Origin: CAIKLP01 sp965279595
GTDB taxonomy: Bacteria > Bacteroidota > Bacteroidia > Sphingobacteriales > Sphingobacteriaceae
Direction: 5' to 3'
Length of the DNA: 64,000 nt
NCBI GenBank assembly: GCA_965279595.1
Contig: OZ257246.1
Span: forward strand, 1,612,001 to 1,676,000
This document shows positions 57,526-64,000 of this stretch, in pieces; the stretch's first letter is position 1; every line of letters begins with the position of its first letter. The notes under the pieces were generated by a model. That model made no database searches. It was not told where the DNA came from and saw only the letters and a program-made list of their open reading frames with translations. A program made the position numbers and the translations under genes.

Positions 57526-58230
57526 TTACAGATTCCAAGTTGATTTAACTATTTCTCTATAATTTCTGCCTACTGGGATAGTTTGATTAAATAATTCAAC
57601 TTGTGTTAGAGAAATACTTTCAACATTAGGAATAGAAATAATAAATGAACGATGTATTCTGATAAAATGATCTTTATTTAATAGTTTTTCAATTTCATTA
57701 ATTTGCATTTTTGTAATAATTTTTTTATGCATAGTATGAATATGTAAGTAGTCTTTTTGACTTTCCATATATAGAATATCATTCAAGAATACTTTAACTA
57801 ATTTCTTATTAACATTGAAATGCATACTTGCATTATTTTCTTTAATATCTGTATTTATATGATTCACTGATTTTTTAAGTTCAATGAATTTATTAACAGC
57901 AATTAAAAATCTACTAAATTCTATAGGTTTTAATAAATAGTCTGTTACTTGATAATCATAACTCTTTAATGCATATTCTTCATAAGCAGTGGTTATGATT
58001 ACATCTGGATATTTTCTTAAGCTCTTTAAAAAATCTAAACCTTTTAATTTGGGTAAATTGATATCCAAAAAAATTAAATCAATAGGATGATCATTTAAAT
58101 AACTTAAAGCAGATATAGCATCATGGTGTATGCCAACTAAATTTAGCAAAGGAATATCTGAAATATAATCTTTCAAAATTTCAGCAGCTAAGGGCTCATC
58201 TTCTATAATTATGCAATTATATTGCTTCAT
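57526..58230 (-). CDS. LytTR-family response regulator
   Basis: A 234-residue regulator: receiver with IIEDEPLAAEILKDY and phosphoacceptor Asp in LIFLDINLPKLKG, conserved ITTAYEEYALKSYDYQVTDYLLKPIEF, and a C-terminal LytTR DNA-binding domain (FLNDILYMESQKDYLHIHTM, HFIRIHRSFIISIPNVESIS, IPVGRNYREIV). It overlaps the kinase gene by 14 bp. LytTR proteins bind two direct repeats about 21 bp apart; such a repeat lies at 59335-59368 just upstream of this operon. Confidence 0.93.
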   Translation of the reverse strand: MKQYNCIIIEDEPLAAEILKDYISDIPLLNLVGIHHDAISALSYLNDHPIDLIFLDINLPKLKGLDFLKSLRKYPDVIITTAYEEYALKSYDYQVTDYLLKPIEFSRFLIAVNKFIELKKSVNHINTDIKENNASMHFNVNKKLVKVFLNDILYMESQKDYLHIHTMHKKIITKMQINEIEKLLNKDHFIRIHRSFIISIPNVESISLTQVELFNQTIPVGRNYREIVKSTWNL

Positions 58231-59275
58231 ATGAATTTAGATTGATGTGAAGTTTTACTTCAAAAAGATCATCGTTTTCTAGAATATTGAGTTGATAGTT
58301 TGAATATAGTAAATGAAGTTGTCTTTTAATATTAGCTAAACCTATTCCTTCTGTAGGTTGAACTTCTGTGCCAATTTCTTTAGAATTATTTACAGTGAAC
58401 AATAAATTATTTTCTTTATCAATAATGCAACTTATATAAATATGAGCATTTGCTGTACTTTCGGCAACCCCATGTTTAAAGGCATTTTCTACCAAGGGTA
58501 ATAATATTAAAGGTGTAATTACTGCTGCATTTGATTGTATGTCAACTTCTAATTTCAGATCGAGTTTATTGGCATATCTTAATTTTTCAATTTCAATATA
58601 GTTTCTAATTACTTCCATCTCTTCTTCAATCAAAATGCTTTCTTTTCGAGTACCATAAATCATGAAACGCAGCACCTTCGATAATTTCATGATTGCATCC
58701 GAACTTAATTCAGGGTTTTTTCTTGATAATCCATAAATGTTATTCAATGTATTGAATAAAAAATGTGGATTGGTTTGGCTTTTTAAGTAATTAAGTTCAG
58801 CCTCTAGTTTTGCTTTAATTAATACCTTTTCATTTTGTGCAGTTTTAAGTTGATATAAATATAATTTTATCATCTGAAATATTCCAGTAACCGCTACAAG
58901 ATCTATGCTATTTGTCAACAATCTTAATATGGAATAGGTGTTTTGTTCTGCTTCTTCATATATATAAGGCAATATAATTGTCAAACTTATCAAGCGATAT
59001 AGAAATAAAGAAAGTAAAAACAGAATCAACACAAGTAAAATTAAGCGGATTAAATTTTTTCTTTCTCTAAAAGATAAAAGGACTTTACTTAGAGTATAGG
59101 TTAAAAATATTTTAGGAATTAATAAAAGTAACTCTACTCTAATTGCGATTCCAAATCGTGCCAATTCACTTATTGATGAATAGGACGATTTTATCCAAAT
59201 GAATTCAATTGTTGCTTCAAAAAGCAAATACAATAACCAAAAAAGTAAATGTTTTAAAAATCTATTCATTTTCAT
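58217..59275 (-). CDS. LytS/YehU-type sensor histidine kinase
   Basis: A 352-residue kinase with four membrane helices in the first 150 residues (HLLFWLLYLLFEATIEFIWI, VELLLLIPKIFLTYTLSKVL, LILLVLILFLLSLFLYRLIS, LVAVTGIFQMIKLYL), a coiled linker, the His_kinase motif LKSQTNPHFLFNTLNNIYGL (phospho-His in NPHFLFN), and a HATPase domain (LILLPLVENAFKHGVAE, GIGLANIKRQLHLLY). It is the first gene of the two-gene operon with the LytTR regulator. The ligand is unknown. Confidence 0.93.
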   Translation of the reverse strand: MKMNRFLKHLLFWLLYLLFEATIEFIWIKSSYSSISELARFGIAIRVELLLLIPKIFLTYTLSKVLLSFRERKNLIRLILLVLILFLLSLFLYRLISLTIILPYIYEEAEQNTYSILRLLTNSIDLVAVTGIFQMIKLYLYQLKTAQNEKVLIKAKLEAELNYLKSQTNPHFLFNTLNNIYGLSRKNPELSSDAIMKLSKVLRFMIYGTRKESILIEEEMEVIRNYIEIEKLRYANKLDLKLEVDIQSNAAVITPLILLPLVENAFKHGVAESTANAHIYISCIIDKENNLLFTVNNSKEIGTEVQPTEGIGLANIKRQLHLLYSNYQLNILENDDLFEVKLHINLNSYEAI

Positions 59276-59334
59276 TTATACAAATATTAAATAAAGTTTT
59301 GTGAAAGCCTAATTTCAATCAATTGATTGAATAG

Positions 59335-59368
59335 CTACCTACGAAATGCAAGTAACTACCTACGAAAT
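59335..59368. promoter_or_regulatory. 13-bp direct repeat at 21-bp spacing, candidate LytTR operator
   Basis: CTACCTACGAAAT occurs at 59335-59347 and again at 59356-59368, start-to-start distance 21 bp. It lies in the divergent region between the LytS-type kinase gene and the UnbV-domain gene. LytTR regulators bind two direct repeats with this spacing. Confidence 0.65.
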
Positions 59369-59430
59369 TCATTAGATATGAGATTATTGCTTTGTAGCAA
59401 TCACAGAATAACTTATATAGTTAGGTCTTT

Positions 59431-59438
59431 TAATTTTG
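59431..59438 (+). promoter_or_regulatory. Candidate -7 box for the UnbV-domain gene
   Basis: TAATTTTG fully matches TAnnTTTG, 35 bp before the ATG at 59474. No standard TTTG -33 element is present at 19 bp, which would fit an activated promoter. The direct repeats end 62 bp upstream of it. Confidence 0.55.
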
Positions 59439-59473
59439 ATTTAGAGTAAATATTATTGAGAAAAATATGCGCC

Positions 59474-61204
59474 ATGAAAAATTGTATTCTCCTTTTTACT
59501 TGTTTATTGCTAAGTATAATTTCCAAATCTCAATCATTTAAAAAAATCACAATAGGTCCAGTTGTAAATTCACCCAGTGATTCTAGATCAGTGAATTGGA
59601 TTGATTTCAACAATGATAATTATCTTGATTTAATGATTACCAATGGATTAAAGGAAGGTGAAAATAATTTTTTATATATCAACAAAGGTGATGGAACATT
59701 TGAATCTATTGATAGTAACCAAAGTATCATTAATGATCACTCACCTTCTGATGGAGCTACATGGGCTGATTTTGACAATGATGGAGATCTTGATTGTTTT
59801 GTAGCTACCTGGTTTGCTAAAAAGAATTTGCTTTATTCAAATAATGGTGATGGTACATTTAAGCAAATTAAAACTGGATCAATTGTTAATGATTTGACAT
59901 ATTCTGAAACTGCATCTTGGATTGATTATAACAATGATGGTAAACTTGATTTGTATGTCACTAATTCAGAAGGCACCAAAAGGAATTTTTTATACCAAGG
60001 AAATGCTGATACTACTTTTACTAAAATAACTTCAGGTACTTGGTTACTTGATGGCAATAAATCTAGATCTGTTAATTGGATTGATATTGATGATGACAAT
60101 GACCTTGATGTTTTTGTTACAAATGAAAATAATGAAAATGAAAACCTGTATTTGAATATTGGAGTTGGAAGTTATATCAAATCTACGAATGGTCCATTAT
60201 TGAATAGTGCTGGAAATACGATGAGTAGTAGCTTTGCTGATTATGATAATGATGGAGATTTTGATGTTATTCTAGCAAATGATGGGAGTGAGAATTTATT
60301 GTTTAAAAATATTGGGAATGGAATTTTTGAAAAGGATTCATTGCCTTTTATTCGCATGCCGAATTCTTTTGGGACTGCATGGGCAGATATTGATAATGAT
60401 GCGGACTTAGATCTATATATCACCAACTCATTTGGAATTGGAAAATTAAGAAATTTTCTATACATCAATAATGGTGATGGTAGTTTTAGTATTGACGACA
60501 GCAATAACATAGTTATTGATTCAGGTTGGAGTTATGGTTGTGCTTTTGGAGATTATAACAATGATGGTTTTTTAGATTTGGCTGTTGCTAATTGCTATAA
60601 TAAAACTCAAGTAAATTCATTGTTTGAGAATAATGGGAATAGCAATAATTGGTTTATGCTAGAGTGTGTTGGTACTGTAAGTAATCGTTCTGGTATAGGC
60701 GCAAAAATTAAATTAAAAGTAAATATAAACGGAAAAGATGTTTGGCAAATGAGAGATATTAATTCTCAATCGGGTTATTGTGGACAGAATATGTTTGCCG
60801 CACATTTTGGTTTGGCAAATGCAAATATCATTGATTCTTTAATTATAGTATGGCCTTCTGGCATTTTCGACACTTATACCAATATTAATATTAATCAAAA
60901 GTTAAAAGCAATTGAAAGTATTAGTTTAGGAAAGAATTTAATAGAAAAAAAAAGTAAGGTAAACATTTACCCAAATCCATTTAGTAATAATATAAAATTT
61001 CAATTTAAAGATTTAAGTATTCAAAATGTGAGCATTAAGGTATTTGATTTACAAGGGAAACTCATCTTCCAAAAAGATTATAATCTAGCTCAAGAATCTT
61101 CTTTAATAAATTTAAATACAGAGAAGTGGGCAAGTGGATCCTATTGTATGATAATTAGTAACGGGAAGGAAATATTAGGTAATTCTATTTTACAAAAAAA
61201 ATAG
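59474..61204 (+). CDS. Secreted FG-GAP/VCBS repeat protein with ASPIC/UnbV domain, T9SS type A
   Basis: A 576-residue protein: signal peptide (MKNCILLFTCLLLSIISKSQ), about six FG-GAP/VCBS repeats with Ca-binding-type loops (DFDNDGDLDCFVATWF, DYNNDGKLDLYVTNSEG, DIDDDNDLDVFVTN, DYDNDGDFDVILANDG, DIDNDADLDLYITNSFG, DYNNDGFLDLAVANCYN) and an ASPIC/UnbV domain (GIGAKIKLKVNINGKDVW, SGYCGQNMFAAHFGLANANI, LIIVWPSGIFDTY). A T9SS type-A sorting domain ends it (VNIYPNPFSNNIKFQF onward). An integrin-like propeller for surface interactions is expected; the ligand is unknown. ATG at 59474 starts the signal; an upstream TTG is rejected. Confidence 0.9.
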   Translation: MKNCILLFTCLLLSIISKSQSFKKITIGPVVNSPSDSRSVNWIDFNNDNYLDLMITNGLKEGENNFLYINKGDGTFESIDSNQSIINDHSPSDGATWADFDNDGDLDCFVATWFAKKNLLYSNNGDGTFKQIKTGSIVNDLTYSETASWIDYNNDGKLDLYVTNSEGTKRNFLYQGNADTTFTKITSGTWLLDGNKSRSVNWIDIDDDNDLDVFVTNENNENENLYLNIGVGSYIKSTNGPLLNSAGNTMSSSFADYDNDGDFDVILANDGSENLLFKNIGNGIFEKDSLPFIRMPNSFGTAWADIDNDADLDLYITNSFGIGKLRNFLYINNGDGSFSIDDSNNIVIDSGWSYGCAFGDYNNDGFLDLAVANCYNKTQVNSLFENNGNSNNWFMLECVGTVSNRSGIGAKIKLKVNINGKDVWQMRDINSQSGYCGQNMFAAHFGLANANIIDSLIIVWPSGIFDTYTNININQKLKAIESISLGKNLIEKKSKVNIYPNPFSNNIKFQFKDLSIQNVSIKVFDLQGKLIFQKDYNLAQESSLINLNTEKWASGSYCMIISNGKEILGNSILQKK

Positions 61205-61377
61205 AACATTAATGAGAATTGACTATTTAGATTGATTTGAACATCCGCTGCTGTAGTTATATGATATTAATTGTTTTTGATATGCGTACTGGTACGGAGA
61301 AAAGATACCCTTTGTATTGGATTTCAAGAACTTAATTATAGATATAAATTTGATTATTAAACCTTAATTTAAATCAA

Positions 61378-62970
61378 ATGAAAAAATATCTACACTACAT
61401 TTTTGCTTTGTTACTTTGCTTAACAAGTATAATCAACTATTCCAATGCACAAGTTTTGTTTAAAGATTTAGAAACTGGTCCACATCCAGCTTCATCTGGT
61501 CCAGAGCAATTTATAAATGCAGATGGTACTATGTTTATTATTACAAGATGTTATACAACAACCTCAGGTGCACTAGCCAAATACCAACTTTGGAAAAGTG
61601 ATGGTATTGCTAATAATACTGTTTTAGTAAAAGATAGTTTAAGTTTAACCAACCAAAGTGGAGTTGTAAATATTGCAGCGGCTGTAAATGGAACACTTTA
61701 TTTTATAATTAAACCCCCTGCAAATCCATATTTAATTCAATTATGGAAATCAGATGGAACTACCAATGGTACACATATGGTTGATACATTAGATTATGTT
61801 GCTGGATCAGGTGAAGAACCAACTCAATTTATTGCTTTTAACAATAAATTATATTTTAATTTTTCTAAAACACATGGTCGTGAATTATGGGTAAGTGATG
61901 GAACTGCATTAGGAACAAAAGAAGTAATTAATTTAGATCCTGGAACTCTTGGGAGTTTTCAATTAGGTGGTTTGGAAAACAAGCCTATGAAAGTTTATAA
62001 TGGAAAGCTATACTTTTCAGGTGCTACAAGTAATGACAATTTCGAATTATTCTCTACTGATGGAACTGAATTAGGTACACAGTTAGTAAAAGAATTAGTA
62101 ATAGGATCAAAGAAAAGTTCTCCAGGTAATTGGACAGTTTATAAAAATGAATTATACTTTGCGGCTGGTAATGGTTCGGGTACTCGACTTTGGAAAACAG
62201 ATGGGTCAACCACCACTCAGGTTAGTAATGATTTAGATGTTGGATCTATTTGTGTTTTTAAAAATGAATTATTATACCAAGATGGTTTAGCACTTTGGAA
62301 ATCCGATGGTGCTGTGCAAACCAAGTTAAAAGACTCAAGCATTAATAGTGGATTTATTGGCGCTACTAATGATTATCTGTTTTTTAATTATGCTAAGTTT
62401 ATTCCAGTACCTCCTTATTATACATATTACTATTTTCGTACAGATGGAACTAGCAATGGTACAGTGCCTATTTCTTATAAAGTTACTACTTGTGTCTCTT
62501 ATAATGTTATCAATAATAAAATGTATGTGGTAAAATTAGATTCAGGAAGTGTAAGTCAAGTAGGTTTATGGGAGAGTGATGGAACTGAAAACGGCACTCA
62601 AAAAATATTCAATGGTTATGGAACAGGAAACCCATTTGTATATAAAAATGCATTGTTTTTTACAAACTATGAAGCGGCCACAGGTTATGAATTGTGGACT
62701 TATGCTCCAGGAGGTGCAAATGGTTTGAATCAAGAAATTAACTCTAATACTGTTAATGTTTTTCCTAATCCAAGTAATGGGTTAATAAAATTAAAAATTG
62801 AAGATGAAGAAATTGCAAGTCAAGTTTTAGTTTATAATCTGCAAGGTAGATTGGTATCTCAATTTAACCAAACTAATGATATAAGTTTATTAGATTTGAA
62901 TAAAGGAATATATTTAATTCAAATTAAACTGACAGATAAAATTATTACGAAAAAAATAGTATTACAATAA
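61378..62970 (+). CDS. Secreted ELWxxDGT-repeat protein, T9SS type A
   Basis: A 530-residue protein with a signal peptide (MKKYLHYIFALLLCLTSIIN) and multiple repeats of the ELWxxDGT type (LWKSDGTTNGTHMVDT, ELWVSDGTALGTKEVINLDP, ELFSTDGTELGTQLVKEL, GLWESDGTENGTQKIF), each preceded by short strand pairs such as NGTLYFIIK or NNKLYFNFSK, forming a propeller-like fold. The last 75 residues are a T9SS type-A sorting domain (VNVFPNPSNGLIKLKI onward). Function unknown; a surface protein is expected. A strong terminator follows. Confidence 0.88.
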   Translation: MKKYLHYIFALLLCLTSIINYSNAQVLFKDLETGPHPASSGPEQFINADGTMFIITRCYTTTSGALAKYQLWKSDGIANNTVLVKDSLSLTNQSGVVNIAAAVNGTLYFIIKPPANPYLIQLWKSDGTTNGTHMVDTLDYVAGSGEEPTQFIAFNNKLYFNFSKTHGRELWVSDGTALGTKEVINLDPGTLGSFQLGGLENKPMKVYNGKLYFSGATSNDNFELFSTDGTELGTQLVKELVIGSKKSSPGNWTVYKNELYFAAGNGSGTRLWKTDGSTTTQVSNDLDVGSICVFKNELLYQDGLALWKSDGAVQTKLKDSSINSGFIGATNDYLFFNYAKFIPVPPYYTYYYFRTDGTSNGTVPISYKVTTCVSYNVINNKMYVVKLDSGSVSQVGLWESDGTENGTQKIFNGYGTGNPFVYKNALFFTNYEAATGYELWTYAPGGANGLNQEINSNTVNVFPNPSNGLIKLKIEDEEIASQVLVYNLQGRLVSQFNQTNDISLLDLNKGIYLIQIKLTDKIITKKIVLQ

Positions 62971-62974
62971 TTAC

Positions 62975-63007
62975 AAAAAAGGCGAAGAGTTTTCTTCGCC
63001 TTTTTTT
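62975..63007. terminator. Bidirectional terminator
   Basis: GGCGAAGA (62981-62988) pairs with TCTTCGCC (62993-63000), with A-run and T-run flanks, between convergent genes. Confidence 0.9.
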
Positions 63008-63021
63008 ATTCAATTTTTAAT

Positions 63022-63708
63022 TTAGAAAATGACTACTTGAAAACCAACACCATCATCATAATCAGAAGATTCAACTTCTGAATAATATACTCCATCTAAA
63101 TAATAATATTCATATCCATTTTTGTTCTTTATGATATATCCATTTGGTAATCCATCCACTATAGCTCCTCTTGGCGGATTGACAACTACATATGATGTAT
63201 TATAGCTTGAATAAAAAGTTCCATAATAGTAATAGTAATTTTGTCTTCCAACAATTACTTTTCTATAGCCTACTGGAAGTGAAACAATTTGAATTCCACG
63301 ACTTGGTCTAACAACTATATATTCTGCATTTCTTTGTGTATAGTAAATGCCGTTATAATAGTAATAATTATTAGTTCTACTTTTTATGAATTTATGATTT
63401 GCAGGTAAACTTTTTAATCTACTACCATAACTAGGTAATCCAACATAATGCTTACTAGCTTTGTTTGCATATTTAACTTTCGCATATTTAGGTTGACCAT
63501 GATTTGATTTTACTTGTACTGAATTGGCTTTGCTATTTGTGCTTTTGTGACTTACACTGCTTTTCGAATGGCCAGCTTTTGATTGTCCATTTGCCTTTGA
63601 TGAACCTCCACTTTTTTTACCATGTCCTTGTGCAAATATTTCAGAATTAGTAAAAATAAATAGTAGCCCAAATACCACTAATAGTGTTAATTTAATTAGA
63701 TTTTTCAT
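63022..63708 (-). CDS. Secreted DUF6515-like YYY-repeat protein
   Basis: A 228-residue protein with a signal peptide (MKNLIKLTLLVVFGLLFIFT...EIFAQ), a low-complexity Ser/Gly/Lys/His stretch (HGKKSGGSSKANGQSKAGHS) and three repeats of the DUF6515 type: LKSLPANHKFIKSRTNNYYY, IVSLPVGYRKVIVGRQNYYY, VDGLPNGYIIKNKNGYEYYY, each followed by NGIYYT/GTFYSS/DGVYYS and a VVRPSRG/VVNPPRG link. Function unknown; probably periplasmic or surface-associated. ATG at 63708 begins the signal peptide; the longer frame from 63831 adds 41 unconserved residues. Confidence 0.82.
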   Translation of the reverse strand: MKNLIKLTLLVVFGLLFIFTNSEIFAQGHGKKSGGSSKANGQSKAGHSKSSVSHKSTNSKANSVQVKSNHGQPKYAKVKYANKASKHYVGLPSYGSRLKSLPANHKFIKSRTNNYYYYNGIYYTQRNAEYIVVRPSRGIQIVSLPVGYRKVIVGRQNYYYYYGTFYSSYNTSYVVVNPPRGAIVDGLPNGYIIKNKNGYEYYYLDGVYYSEVESSDYDDGVGFQVVIF

Positions 63709-64000
63709 ATTTTTTTTTGTTTTAATATTGATAATAAAAAGAAGCATACTGGTTGAATAAAGTATTACCTCATGATTTTTTTGGGCTTGCTTTTGGGTTC
63801 GCAATTCCAAATTGAAATAACATTTCCACAACTAAGTTAAGTTTTAATGTTCAATTAAATTTTAAAACTTCAAAAGCTGCTAAATTATTGTGTTAGTGTA
63901 TGATTATTAACTGACAAATTCTAATATCCTTCAAAAAGATTCTTTAAGAACCGTTATTTTTAAGCTTATTTAAGTTGATAAGCAACATTTCTTTGTCTGC

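Noticed and set aside
57365..57562. 65-codon plus-strand frame in the gap before the LytTR gene
   Set aside because: It overlaps the 3' end of the LytTR gene, has AT-driven composition and no recognisable domain.

Overview
The window is about 32% GC and comes from a Bacteroidota bacterium. Many secreted proteins end in type IX secretion system (T9SS) sorting domains, promoters fit the Bacteroidota pattern TAnnTTTG, and the families DUF3494, PorP/SprF, RprX/RprY-like, LytTR, YceI and DUF5777 are present. A Chitinophagales/Sphingobacteriia-like origin is plausible, but no rRNA or other phylogenetic marker is present to settle it. No tRNA, rRNA, CRISPR array, insertion sequence or phage gene was found.

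Layout. 1-15.5 kb: the end of a secreted beta-propeller protein, purT, two paralogous LamG-domain secreted proteins, a secreted HExxH protease-like protein, a secreted M1 aminopeptidase, an RprX/RprY-like two-component pair, a DUF1573 protein, a small lipoprotein, a secreted intradiol dioxygenase, and a four-copy tandem lipoprotein array whose second copy carries one in-frame stop. 15.7-32.7 kb: an apparent stress island with an AraC-type regulator, a His-rich small protein, CsbD, coiled-coil sll1863-like lipoproteins, an Lmo0937-like membrane peptide, YtxH, YceI, DUF4239, two DUF3494 ice-binding-fold proteins, OmpA and beta-barrel proteins, plus a second AraC-type regulator in line with a PAS hybrid kinase and a receiver protein. 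32.7-36.5 kb: a TPR sensor kinase/NarL-type regulator operon behind a gene of unknown function. 36.7-44.4 kb: one long operon for an envelope electron-transfer module (YceI lipoprotein, haem proteins, DUF5777 barrel, Fe-S subunit, NrfD, membrane-anchored protein, cytochrome c). 44.7-51.4 kb: a VF530-family protein, a degenerate methyltransferase, a polysaccharide export lipoprotein, and a propeller-type sensor kinase with a LuxR-type regulator. 51.6-57.2 kb: a T9SS type-B adhesin operon with SprF-like and OmpA/PD40 partners. 57.5-64 kb: a LytTR two-component system and three secreted proteins.

The most striking result is regulatory. Each of the eight inferred transcription units from 16.3 to 32.7 kb begins with the same promoter architecture: GTGAA-like bases, then two direct repeats of TGTAA exactly 21 bp apart, then a -7 box (xAnnTTTG/A) at a fixed distance 26 bp from the start of the second repeat. 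Two repeats two helical turns apart, the second one lying where the -33 element should be, is how an AraC-family activator would bind. One of the eight promoters drives an AraC-type gene followed by a hybrid sensor kinase, so the island looks like a self-contained regulon with feedback. Other regulatory patterns read directly are two FNR/CRP-like palindromes 22 bp apart upstream of the electron-transfer operon, a shared promoter motif ahead of two paralogous small secreted proteins that flank that operon, and a 13-bp direct repeat at 21-bp spacing next to the LytTR system. All functional statements are family recognition from sequence; no database search was run.
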